Positions 56,957-64,000 of a stretch of 64,000 nt of DNA are shown one piece after another. The translations under genes and the position numbers were made by a program. This DNA comes from Kitasatospora atroaurantiaca. Its GTDB lineage: Bacteria > Actinomycetota > Actinomycetes > Streptomycetales > Streptomycetaceae. The notes beneath the pieces were generated by a model, which saw only the letters and a program-made list of their open reading frames with translations, was not told where the DNA came from and did not search any database. Position 1 is the stretch's first letter. Each line of letters begins with the position of its first letter. The DNA is taken from NCBI RefSeq assembly GCF_007828955.1, contig NZ_VIVR01000001.1, positions 3,782,001 through 3,846,000 on the forward strand. The letters run 5' to 3'.

Positions 56957-57783
56957 ACGCCGCCACCGCAGACGTGCCCAATCGCCCGCTCACCCGCATG
57001 CTCACCCGCGTGCTCGCCCTCGGACGGGCCGAGGCCATCCTGCTGCTGCGCAACCGCACCGCGCTCTTCACCGCCCTGGCCGTGCCGCTGCTGATGGTCG
57101 GCGGGCTGCGCTCGATCCTCGAGCAGCAGGCCGAGCAGACGCCCGGACTCGATCTGGACGCCGCCCTGGTCAACGGCGTGCTCGGGATCGTCCTGCTGTT
57201 CGTCGTCTACTACAACCTCACCGCCGCGTACGTCGCCCGGCGCGGCGAGCTGGTGCTCAAGCGGCTGCGCACGGGAGAGGCCGGCGATCTGGAGATCCTG
57301 GCCGGTACGGCGGTGCCGTCGGTGGCGCTGGCCCTGCTGCAGTTCGTCGTCCTGGGCGTGGCGGGAGCCGTCCTGCTGGACCTGCCCGTCCCGGTGAACC
57401 CGCTGCTGATGGTGGCCGGACTCGCCCTGATCATCACCCTGCTGATCGCGCTGGCCGCCCTGTCCAGCGCCTTCACCAGGACCGTCGAGAGCGCCGGGAT
57501 CACCACCCTGCCGGTGCTGCTGATCAGTCAGTTCGGCTCCGGCCTGCTGTTCCCGCTGACGGTGATGCCGGATCAACTCGCCACGGTCTGCCGGGCGCTG
57601 CCTGCCACCCCGGCCCTCCAGCTGCTGCAGCTCGGCTGGTTCGGCACCAACGGCTCGGGCCCCGCGACCGATTTCGCGGGCTCCTGGGCCGAAGCCGCGC
57701 CGCACCTGGCGCTCGCCATCCTCTGGACGGCTGCCTCCGGGTGGGCCGCCCGCCGCTGGTTCTGCTGGGAGCCCCGCCGCTGA
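56953..57783 (+). CDS. ABC-2 type transporter, permease subunit
   Basis: The 276-residue protein has six membrane helices in the ABC-2 pattern (LLLRNRTALFTALAVPLLMV, then a periplasmic loop, GIVLLFVVYYNLTAAYVARR, ISQFGSGLLFPLTVMPD). The start overlaps the ATPase stop (ATGA). It should form a dimer with two copies of the ATPase subunit. The substrate is not known; control by the adjoining two-component system suggests a membrane-stress or antibiotic-export role. Confidence 0.92.
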   Translation: MNAATADVPNRPLTRMLTRVLALGRAEAILLLRNRTALFTALAVPLLMVGGLRSILEQQAEQTPGLDLDAALVNGVLGIVLLFVVYYNLTAAYVARRGELVLKRLRTGEAGDLEILAGTAVPSVALALLQFVVLGVAGAVLLDLPVPVNPLLMVAGLALIITLLIALAALSSAFTRTVESAGITTLPVLLISQFGSGLLFPLTVMPDQLATVCRALPATPALQLLQLGWFGTNGSGPATDFAGSWAEAAPHLALAILWTAASGWAARRWFCWEPRR

Positions 57784-57847
57784 CGGCACCGCAGATGCCC
57801 CTGCCGATGGCACGGAAACGACCCGCACCTGATAGGAAGACGGCACG

Positions 57848-59119
57848 ATGAGGCGGGAACGGGGAGGGGCCGACATGGGGGTGCCGAGGCCGATACGCGG
57901 CTGGCGGAGCTACGGGAAGCCCAAGCGCACCGAGATCTACCTCCGCTGGTCGCTCTACCTGGCCGCGATGCTCCAACCGCTGCTGGTGCTGAACCTGCTC
58001 GCCGACCCCGGTGCCCGGGACCTCTCCCCCGCGCTGCGATGGGGCACAGCGGTCTCCGCCGGACTCGGCGTGGTGCTGGGCATCTGGTGCTTCCGCGCCG
58101 CGATCGCGCACTACCTTGGCCGCCGCGGCCTCCCCGTCGGCCGGCTGGCCGCCAGTACCGGCCTGGCTCTGGCGTCCGGCTGGTCGCTGCTGCTGCTCGG
58201 GCCGCACGCGGGCCCGGACTCCCTGCCGTTCAGCGGCGCGATGGCGCCCGCGCTGCTCACCTTCTGGTCCGGACCGGTGGCGGTCGCCCTCCCGGTCCGC
58301 CGGGCGGCTCTCGCCGGCGTCGCGATGCTGGCACTGACCGCCCCGGCCGCCATGATCGCCGGGGTCGACGCCGCCACCACCTCCGGGCTGCTCACCGGGG
58401 TCGCCGTCGACATGACGCTGTTCGGGGCAACCTGCCGCTGTACGGCATGGCTGACCGGGGTGGTCTGGGAGCTGGACTCGGCCCGCGAGACACAGTCCCG
58501 GCTGGCTGTGGCCGAGGAGCGGCTGCGGTTCTCCCGCGACCTGCACGACGTGTTGGGCCGCAACCTCACCACCATCGCGCTCAAGAGCGAACTCGCCGTC
58601 CAGCTCGCCCGCCGCGGCCGCCCCGAGGCCGCCGACCAGATGACCGAGGTGCAGCGGATCGCCCAGGAGTCCCACCGCGAGGTCCGCGAGGTGGTCCGCG
58701 GCTACCGCACCGCCGATCTGCAGGCCGAGGTGAACGGTGCCCGGGCGGTGCTGCGGGCCGCCGACGTCGAGTGCGAGATCGACCTCGGCCCGGAGGACGT
58801 CACGCTGCCGCCGGCGACCCAGTCCGTGCTCGGCTGGGTGGTCCGCGAGGCCACCACCAACGTGCTCCGGCACAGCGAGGCCGGGCGCTGCTCGGTACGG
58901 CTGCGGCTCACGGCCGACCGGGCGGTGCTGGAGGTCGAGAACGACGGCGTCCCCGACGCCCCCGAGCCCCCCAGGAGCGGCGGCACCGGCCTGGCCGGGC
59001 TCCGGGAGCGACTCGCCGCCCACGGCGGTGAACTGACACTCCCCCAGGCCGCCCCGGGCAGCTTCCGGCTCACCGCGGCGATGCCACTGGCCCCCGCTCC
59101 GGAGGTTCCCGTCCGATGA
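57848..59119 (+). CDS. Sensor histidine kinase, HisKA_3 (DesK/NarX type)
   Basis: The 423-residue kinase has about five membrane helices (residues 30-200), a short coil, the phosphoacceptor His in RFSRDLHDVLGRNLTTIALK and an HATPase domain with VVREATTNVLRHSEAG (N-box) and GGTGLAGLRERL (G-box). It lacks an extracellular sensor domain, so it probably senses membrane state or the transporter, as DesK-type kinases do. It overlaps the response regulator by 4 bp, and the ATG at 57848 lies 64 bp past the permease. Confidence 0.93.
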   Translation: MRRERGGADMGVPRPIRGWRSYGKPKRTEIYLRWSLYLAAMLQPLLVLNLLADPGARDLSPALRWGTAVSAGLGVVLGIWCFRAAIAHYLGRRGLPVGRLAASTGLALASGWSLLLLGPHAGPDSLPFSGAMAPALLTFWSGPVAVALPVRRAALAGVAMLALTAPAAMIAGVDAATTSGLLTGVAVDMTLFGATCRCTAWLTGVVWELDSARETQSRLAVAEERLRFSRDLHDVLGRNLTTIALKSELAVQLARRGRPEAADQMTEVQRIAQESHREVREVVRGYRTADLQAEVNGARAVLRAADVECEIDLGPEDVTLPPATQSVLGWVVREATTNVLRHSEAGRCSVRLRLTADRAVLEVENDGVPDAPEPPRSGGTGLAGLRERLAAHGGELTLPQAAPGSFRLTAAMPLAPAPEVPVR

Positions 59120-59730
59120 CCGAGCCCGTACGCATCCTGCTCGCCGACGACGAGCACCTGATCCGCGGCGCGCTCGCCGCACTGCTGGCGCTGGAGGACG
59201 ACCTCACGGTGGTCGCGCAGGCGGCCTCGGGCCCCGAGGCGCTGGCGATGGCCAAGGCGCACCGGCCGGACATCGCGGTGCTGGACCTGCAGATGCCCGG
59301 GCTGGACGGCATCGAGGTGGCCGCCCAGCTGCGGCGCGTCCTTCCGGAGTGCCGCACGATGATCGTCACCGGCCACGGGCGCCCGGGGTACCTCAAGCGG
59401 GCGCTGGAGGTCGGGGTCCGGGGCTTCCTGCCGAAGACCGTCTCGGCGGCGGACCTGGCCGGAATCATCCGCACCGTCCGGGGCGGCGGCCGTTACGTCG
59501 ACCCCGAGCTCGCGGCCGACGCGATCAGCGCCGGGGACAGCCCGCTGACGCCCCGCGAGACGGACGTCCTCGAGCTGGCCGCCCACGGCACCTCGATCGC
59601 CGAGATCGCCGACCGCGCGGCCCTCTCCCCCGGCACCGTCCGCAACTACCTGTCCTCGGCGGCCACCAAACTCGGCGCGGAGAACCGCCACGCAGCGGTC
59701 CGCATCGCCCGCGACCACGGCTGGATCTGA
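59116..59730 (+). CDS. NarL/DesR-type response regulator
   Basis: The 204-residue regulator has a receiver domain with the acidic pocket LLADDEH, phosphoacceptor Asp in [11 protein letters not shown] and Lys in GFLPKTVSA, and a LuxR-type HTH ([20 protein letters not shown], then [16 protein letters not shown]). It should bind operators for the upstream transporter genes once phosphorylated by the partner kinase. Overlap with the kinase gene shows coupled expression. Confidence 0.94.
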   Translation: MTEPVRILLADDEHLIRGALAALLALEDDLTVVAQAASGPEALAMAKAHRPDIAVLDLQMPGLDGIEVAAQLRRVLPECRTMIVTGHGRPGYLKRALEVGVRGFLPKTVSAADLAGIIRTVRGGGRYVDPELAADAISAGDSPLTPRETDVLELAAHGTSIAEIADRAALSPGTVRNYLSSAATKLGAENRHAAVRIARDHGWI

Positions 59731-59748
59731 GAGCAGCCCCAACCCCAC

Positions 59749-59827
59749 AAGGAGCGCGGGGAACTGCGCGAAACCGGAAGGCGACAACGTGTGCCCTCCC
59801 GCCCCGCACAGTTCCCCGCGACCCTGG
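59749..59827. repeat. Imperfect inverted repeat, dispersed Streptomyces type; likely bidirectional terminator
   Basis: The arms GCGCGGGGAACTGCGCG and CGCACAGTTCCCCGCG resemble those at 47511-47590. Here the element lies between convergent genes, so termination is a natural role. Confidence 0.75.
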
Positions 59828-59845
59828 AGTACCCCGACGTTTGCG

Positions 59846-60745
59846 TCAGACCCAGTCGGTGCCGGTCAGGCGCTCGTAGGCCTCGACGTACTTGGCCCGG
59901 GTGTGCTCGATGATCTCGGCGGGCAGGGCCGGCGGCGGGAGCTCGCTCTTGCGGTCCCAGCCGGAGGCCGGGGAGGCGAGCCAGTTGCGGATGATCTGCT
60001 TGTCGAAGGAGGGCTGGGCGTGGCCCGGCTCCCACCGGTCGGCGGGCCAGAAGCGCGAGGAGTCCGGCGTGAGCACCTCGTCGCCGATCACCAGCTCGCC
60101 GTCCAGCAGACCGAACTCGAACTTGGTGTCGGCCAGGATGATGCCGCGCTCCCGCGCGATGTCCCGCGCCCGCGAGTAGACCGCGAGCGTGGTCTGCCGC
60201 AGCGTCGCCGCCAGCTCGGCGCCGATCCGCCGCGCGGTCTCCTCGTACGAGACGTTCTCGTCGTGCTCGCCGACCTCGGCCTTGAGCGCGGGCGTGTAGA
60301 TCGGGGCGGGCAGCTCGGAGCCGTCCTCCAGGCCCTCGGGGAGGGCGATGCCGCAGACCGTGCGGTCGTTGCGGTACTCCTCCAGGCCGGAGCCGGCCAG
60401 GTAGCCGCGGGCCACGCACTCGACCGGGACCATCTCCAGGCTGCGGCAGACCAGCGTGCGGCCCTTCCAGTCACCGGGGGCGCCGGCCGGGACCTCGGTG
60501 GAGATCACGTGGTTGGGGACGATGTCGGCGATCCGCTCGAACCACCACAGCGAGAGCTGGGTGAGGATGCGGCCCTTGTCCGGGATCTCGTTGGGCAGCA
60601 CCCAGTCGAAGGCGGAGGTCCGGTCGCTGGCCACCATCACCAGCTCTCCGGACTCGGTCCGGTACAGGTCGCGCACCTTGCCGGTGTGCAGGTGGACCAG
60701 GCCGGGTACCTGGACCGGCTCGGGCTTGGTGACAAATCCGCTCAA
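59846..60745 (-). CDS. purC: SAICAR synthetase
   Basis: The 299-residue enzyme joins aspartate to CAIR in purine synthesis. It shows HTGKVRDLYRTESGELVMVA, SDRTSAFDWVL, VECVARGYLAGSG, ILADTKFEFG and DEVLTPDSSRFWP. A TTG at 60745 fits the family's normal length and N-terminus (SGFVTKPEPV); the frame is open further upstream, but that extension is not conserved-looking. The purine genes purSQL are 5 kb away on the same strand. Confidence 0.96.
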   Translation of the reverse strand: MSGFVTKPEPVQVPGLVHLHTGKVRDLYRTESGELVMVASDRTSAFDWVLPNEIPDKGRILTQLSLWWFERIADIVPNHVISTEVPAGAPGDWKGRTLVCRSLEMVPVECVARGYLAGSGLEEYRNDRTVCGIALPEGLEDGSELPAPIYTPALKAEVGEHDENVSYEETARRIGAELAATLRQTTLAVYSRARDIARERGIILADTKFEFGLLDGELVIGDEVLTPDSSRFWPADRWEPGHAQPSFDKQIIRNWLASPASGWDRKSELPPPALPAEIIEHTRAKYVEAYERLTGTDWV

Positions 60746-60855
60746 GGTCGTCTCAGTCCTCAGGGTGGTTCGCGTTGCGTGGGGCGCGAAGGGGGAGGTC
60801 ACTGCCCCCGAGTCTTTCATGCGGCGTGCTCTGGCATGCAGCGCGCCCGGGCAGG

Positions 60856-62394
60856 TCAGCCGTCCTTGCAGAGGTGGTCGAGCAGGTTGGCGGTGGCGCG
60901 CTGGACGCGCTCGTCGGTGTGGCCCGGCCGGTCCAGGGCGGGTGACCAGGCGAAGGTCCCGGAGGCGAAGACGTACGCGCCGCTCGGCGCCCGGTAGAGC
61001 GAGGTCTCCTGGTACCTGCCCCGCCCGGCCGAATCGCGGTACGGCGAGTGCGCGAGCAGGATCCGCTCGCTGTGCTCGGGCAGCGCCACCTTGGGGAAGT
61101 AACGGTCCGCCTCGCCGGCGACCAGGCCCGGCAGCTGGTCGCCGTCCCGCAGGCCGGTGCCCGCCCAGAGCCAGTGCGCGGTGTTCCGGGCCACCAGGGG
61201 GACGGGCGTGGGCACGCTCCCGGCGTACTGGACGCCCAGCAGGTGCTGCTCGGGCTCGCCGGCGTCCCGCCACAGCGCGCTCTGGCTGCCGGGCACGCCC
61301 GCGGCCGGATGCCCGGCCGGGACGCGCTGGCGCTTGCGGCAGTTGAGCAGCCGGTTGGGCTCGCCCGAGGGCCCGGGCGAGAGCTCGACCCGCCAGTACA
61401 TGGTGTTGGCAGAGAGGAAGATCAGCGAGGTGCCGCCGTCCCTGGCCCGCTCCGCAGCCCGCCGCATCTGGTCGGACCAGTACTCGTCGTGCCCCGGGAA
61501 GATCAGCGCCCGGTGCCGCGCCGGATCGACCAGACCGGCGTGCAGGTCGGTGGCCGTGGCGTACGCCAGGTCGTAGCCGTAGCGCTCGGCCCAGCGGATG
61601 AAGTCGTACGCGTGGCCCACGTGCAGCGGCAGCCCGGCGCCCGCGTGCGGCCGGTCGAAGGACACCGTGACGGCGGCCTCCTGCTCGCGGAGCAGCCGGC
61701 CCTCGCCGTCCCAGGCGTGGTAGAGGCTGGCGCCGTTCCGGCCGTCCTCGGGAAACAGGTTGTACGCCTGCCAGGTGACGTCGGGGACCACCAGCAGCAG
61801 CTCGGCCGCGTGCGTCTGGTCCTCGAAGTCCCTGACCGTGAAGGGGATGTGACTGCGGTGCAGGCTGTCGGCCGTGGTCAGCACCGCGACGTAGGCGCCG
61901 GGCCGCCAGTGCAGCGGGATGTGCAGCCGCCAGGACTGCCACCAGTGATGGCAGGAGACGGTGCGCCCGACCACCAGCGGCGCCGCCTGGGCGAGACCGG
62001 CGATCAGTGGACTGGACGTCATGTGGTGGGCGCCGTCGCCCCCGTAGTGGCCGATCCGGTAGACGTCCACGGTGAACTCGCGCGGCGGGTTCACCGTCAC
62101 CCTGAAGTCCACCGAGCCGCCCGGGCGGATCACCCCGGCGGAGGCGAAACCTTTGATCTGCTGGTCGACGTCGTCCGCGTTGCCGGGGGTGCCGACCGCC
62201 GCGGTCGGGCGGGGGGCGGTCAGCGGCTGCTGGCCCGGCGCGTCCAGGCTGACGTACCAGGGCACCGCGCCCCCGGTGCCGGCCACGTAGTGGTCGGGGC
62301 TGCGCAGCCAGGGCAGCGGGCCCTGGCCGAAGGGGTCGGACACGCCGTGCGCCAGCGTGCCGGACTCCCAGCGGCGGTTGAGTTCCGTCCCCAC
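60856..62394 (-). CDS. N,N-dimethylformamidase beta-subunit-like protein
   Basis: From the GTG at 62394, which has GGGGAGGGG 3-5 nt upstream, the product is 512 residues. The sequence has the layout of proteins carrying the dimethylformamidase beta-subunit C-terminal domain: an Ig-like front (VDFRVTVNPPREFTVDVYRI, GHYGGDG), then VTWQAYNLFPEDG, FDRPHAG, YGYDLAYATATDLH, FPGHDEYWSDQMRRA and LIFLSANTMYWRVE. It lacks a signal peptide. The real substrate in this family is rarely known, and no partner alpha-subunit gene is nearby. A longer start at 62427 is possible. Confidence 0.83.
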   Translation of the reverse strand: MGTELNRRWESGTLAHGVSDPFGQGPLPWLRSPDHYVAGTGGAVPWYVSLDAPGQQPLTAPRPTAAVGTPGNADDVDQQIKGFASAGVIRPGGSVDFRVTVNPPREFTVDVYRIGHYGGDGAHHMTSSPLIAGLAQAAPLVVGRTVSCHHWWQSWRLHIPLHWRPGAYVAVLTTADSLHRSHIPFTVRDFEDQTHAAELLLVVPDVTWQAYNLFPEDGRNGASLYHAWDGEGRLLREQEAAVTVSFDRPHAGAGLPLHVGHAYDFIRWAERYGYDLAYATATDLHAGLVDPARHRALIFPGHDEYWSDQMRRAAERARDGGTSLIFLSANTMYWRVELSPGPSGEPNRLLNCRKRQRVPAGHPAAGVPGSQSALWRDAGEPEQHLLGVQYAGSVPTPVPLVARNTAHWLWAGTGLRDGDQLPGLVAGEADRYFPKVALPEHSERILLAHSPYRDSAGRGRYQETSLYRAPSGAYVFASGTFAWSPALDRPGHTDERVQRATANLLDHLCKDG

Positions 62395-62579
62395 GCGCCC
62401 CTCCCCACGGTTGCACAGGCTCGGCACGGCTCGCCTCCGAGGGCGGCTCGCTCGCTCCGCCGGATGGCATGTGCCATACGGATGTGCGTGCGGTCCAGCA
62501 CACCACAGAGTGCTGGCTCTGCGTCACCCAACCGTAGCAACAAGTACTCCCGACGCCCGATTCGACCTGATTCGACCGC

Positions 62580-64000
62580 TCAGAGCCGCACCGGCCGCTC
62601 CAGCCGGATGCCCGCCGCCTCCAGCCAGACCCGCAGCGGGGCGTCCTTGCCCTGCTCGACCGCCTGGGCCACCAGGGTGGCCAGCTCGGCCCGCCGTACG
62701 CCGTCGATGAGCAGCACCGGGCCGTCCAGCCAGTCCAGACCGGGCGCCCCGACGGCGGTGTCGACGGCTGCGCAGCACACCATCGCGGTGACGTGGTCGA
62801 CCAGCAGGTCGCGCCCGCTGCGCTCCGGCTGCAGAGGGGGCGCGACCCGGCCGGTACGCGCCAGGTGGGTGGTGAGCGCGGCGGCCAGCGGCTCGCCGTC
62901 GCCGTCCGCGAGGCGGGCCAGCAGTCGGGTGAGCGTCGGCCCGGCCTGCCGGCCGCCGGGGCCCGTCATCGCGCCGTCCAGCGCGGCCTGCAGGGCGGCG
63001 GCCTGGACCCGCCAGCCGCGGTCCACCACCTGCGCCGGGTAGTCGGCCCAGTCGAGCTCCTGCCAGCCCTTGGCCGGGGTGCCGAAGCTGTGCTCGCCTC
63101 CGAGCAGCTCGGCGGCCAGCAGGGACACCGCGGCGTCGATCTCGCCGGGCTCCTCCAGCAGGTCGCAGGCGGGCCGGTCGCCGAGGCGGGTCTCGTACCC
63201 GTCGGCGAGCCGGTCCCGGCGGGAGAGCTCGGTGAGGGCGGCGACCACGCCCGCGTTGAGGTGGGCGGGGTGGCGGCCGAGCCGCCAGGCCGGCAGGGCG
63301 ACCCTGGTCAGCAGCCTGTCCCACCCCGCGTAGGCGAGGCCGACCTGCTCCTGGGCGGCGATCCGCAGGCCGTAGTCGACGGCCTTGGCCTGGTCGGAGG
63401 CCCAGGCCGCGACCGAGCGCTCCAGCTCGGCCGAGTGCTCGCGGCAGGCGCCGAGGAGAGTGCGGGTGATCCGGTCGATCAGCGCGGCCGGGCCCCGGCG
63501 GGGCTCGCCGAGCGCGGCGTCCAGACTGCGGACGAAGCGGCGGGCGGCTGCGATCTCCGGGTCGGCCGCGGCGGCCGTGCCCGCCACCACCGGAGCGAGC
63601 AGGGCTCTCAGCTCGCCGGCCCGCATCCACCACAGGAAGGGCGAACCGATCACCAGCACGGGAGCCGGCAGGTCGGCCGGACGGCGGGCCAGGACGCGCA
63701 GGCGCGGGTGCGCGTCCTCCAGCCAGCTGTCGCAGTCGGGGGTGAGCGCGATGGCGGACGGGGCGGGCACCTCGAGGCGCTCCGCCAGCTCGTTGATCAG
63801 CCGGTAGAGCTCCGGGGCGGCCGCCGCGTCCAGCGGCACGGCCGGGGTGACGGGCGGCACGGCCCGTGCGTGGGCCCGCGCCGCCAGATAGGCGAGCGTG
63901 AGCGTCACGACGGCGACCGCGCAGACCACCCAGCGGGCGGCGTCCCAACCCGCCGCGTCGGCGGAACCGGGCGCGCCGAGCCTGCCGGTGAACCGCCCGG
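62580..64000 (-). CDS. M48-peptidase-like membrane protein without a visible zinc motif (N-terminus off window)
   Basis: The open frame runs to the right edge, so the first part is missing. The visible 473 residues contain a membrane helix (WVVCAVAVVTLTLAYLAARA) and a domain resembling the start of M48 (HtpX-like) peptidases: VPLDAAAAPELYRLINELAE, ALTPDCDSW, VLVIGSPFLWWMRAGELRAL. Where M48 enzymes have HExxH the sequence reads LLAPVVAGT, so the site is lost. A long helical C-terminal half follows, ending RLERPVRL. It is probably an inactive relative with a structural role. Confidence 0.65.
   Translation of the reverse strand, partial: GRFTGRLGAPGSADAAGWDAARWVVCAVAVVTLTLAYLAARAHARAVPPVTPAVPLDAAAAPELYRLINELAERLEVPAPSAIALTPDCDSWLEDAHPRLRVLARRPADLPAPVLVIGSPFLWWMRAGELRALLAPVVAGTAAAADPEIAAARRFVRSLDAALGEPRRGPAALIDRITRTLLGACREHSAELERSVAAWASDQAKAVDYGLRIAAQEQVGLAYAGWDRLLTRVALPAWRLGRHPAHLNAGVVAALTELSRRDRLADGYETRLGDRPACDLLEEPGEIDAAVSLLAAELLGGEHSFGTPAKGWQELDWADYPAQVVDRGWRVQAAALQAALDGAMTGPGGRQAGPTLTRLLARLADGDGEPLAAALTTHLARTGRVAPPLQPERSGRDLLVDHVTAMVCCAAVDTAVGAPGLDWLDGPVLLIDGVRRAELATLVAQAVEQGKDAPLRVWLEAAGIRLERPVRL

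Noticed and set aside
59846..62527. An 893-codon frame that would fuse purC to an upstream protein
   Set aside because: The part upstream of 60745 is low-complexity Arg/Gly/Pro shadow of the dimethylformamidase-like gene; purC has its normal length from the TTG start.

Overview
The window is high-GC actinobacterial DNA with strong third-position G/C bias, frequent GTG and TTG starts, and a Streptomycetaceae gene set: dnaK-grpE-dnaJ-hspR, clpB, pyrE, fba, purSQL, purC, dcd, lsr2, and DUF3151, DUF2617 and DUF3152 genes. The order dnaK operon, clpB, pyrE, fba matches what is known of the central Streptomyces chromosome. A perfect parS site fits an origin-proximal position. Streptomyces or Kitasatospora is the best guess; the genus cannot be fixed from this sequence alone.

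Layout. 1-1.6 kb: a secreted tripeptidyl-aminopeptidase gene, cut by the left edge. 1.8-12.9 kb: an accessory island at a tRNA-Gly(CCC) gene. It has three 44-bp copies of the tRNA 3' half (1865, 6353, 12800), each with a terminator. It carries two intact and one decayed gene for secreted right-handed beta-helix proteins with C-terminal 'LDTR...GYY' repeats, a headless gene, a fragment of an aminotransferase whose full-length relative lies at 37 kb, an IS1380-like transposase scrap and a truncated SMI1/KNR4-like gene. No integrase is present. 13-22 kb: core genes (zinc-ribbon protein, dcd, LppU-like lipoprotein, alanyl-tRNA editing protein, Yip1 protein, sugar nucleotidyltransferase, LamG protein, membrane Fe-S oxidoreductase).

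22-36 kb: the heat-shock block. dnaK-grpE-dnaJ-hspR has two HspR boxes (HAIR) in its promoter region and clpB has a third, so one repressor encoded here should control both units. Between them sits a lineage-specific cluster: three paralogous LuxR-type regulators (two with a 159-bp identical HTH-coding block), a small secreted peptide gene, a nucleoside-deoxyribosyltransferase-like gene, and a divergent LysR/TDT-transporter pair. 36-51 kb: YbjN protein, aminotransferase, DUF2617, a degenerate spermidine-synthase fusion, CoxG-like protein, pyrE, DedA, fba, DUF3151, and two paralogous P-loop/beta-propeller proteins flanking a secreted metalloprotease-like DUF3152 protein.

51-64 kb: the purine genes purS-purQ-purL (translationally coupled), lsr2, two identical tRNA-Gly(GCC) genes, an ABC-2 transporter with its own two-component system, purC, a dimethylformamidase-like protein and a truncated membrane protein related to M48 peptidases. 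Convergent genes are mostly separated by clear hairpin terminators. At least seven genes have a TANNNT hexamer 6-8 nt before the start codon, suggesting leaderless transcripts.
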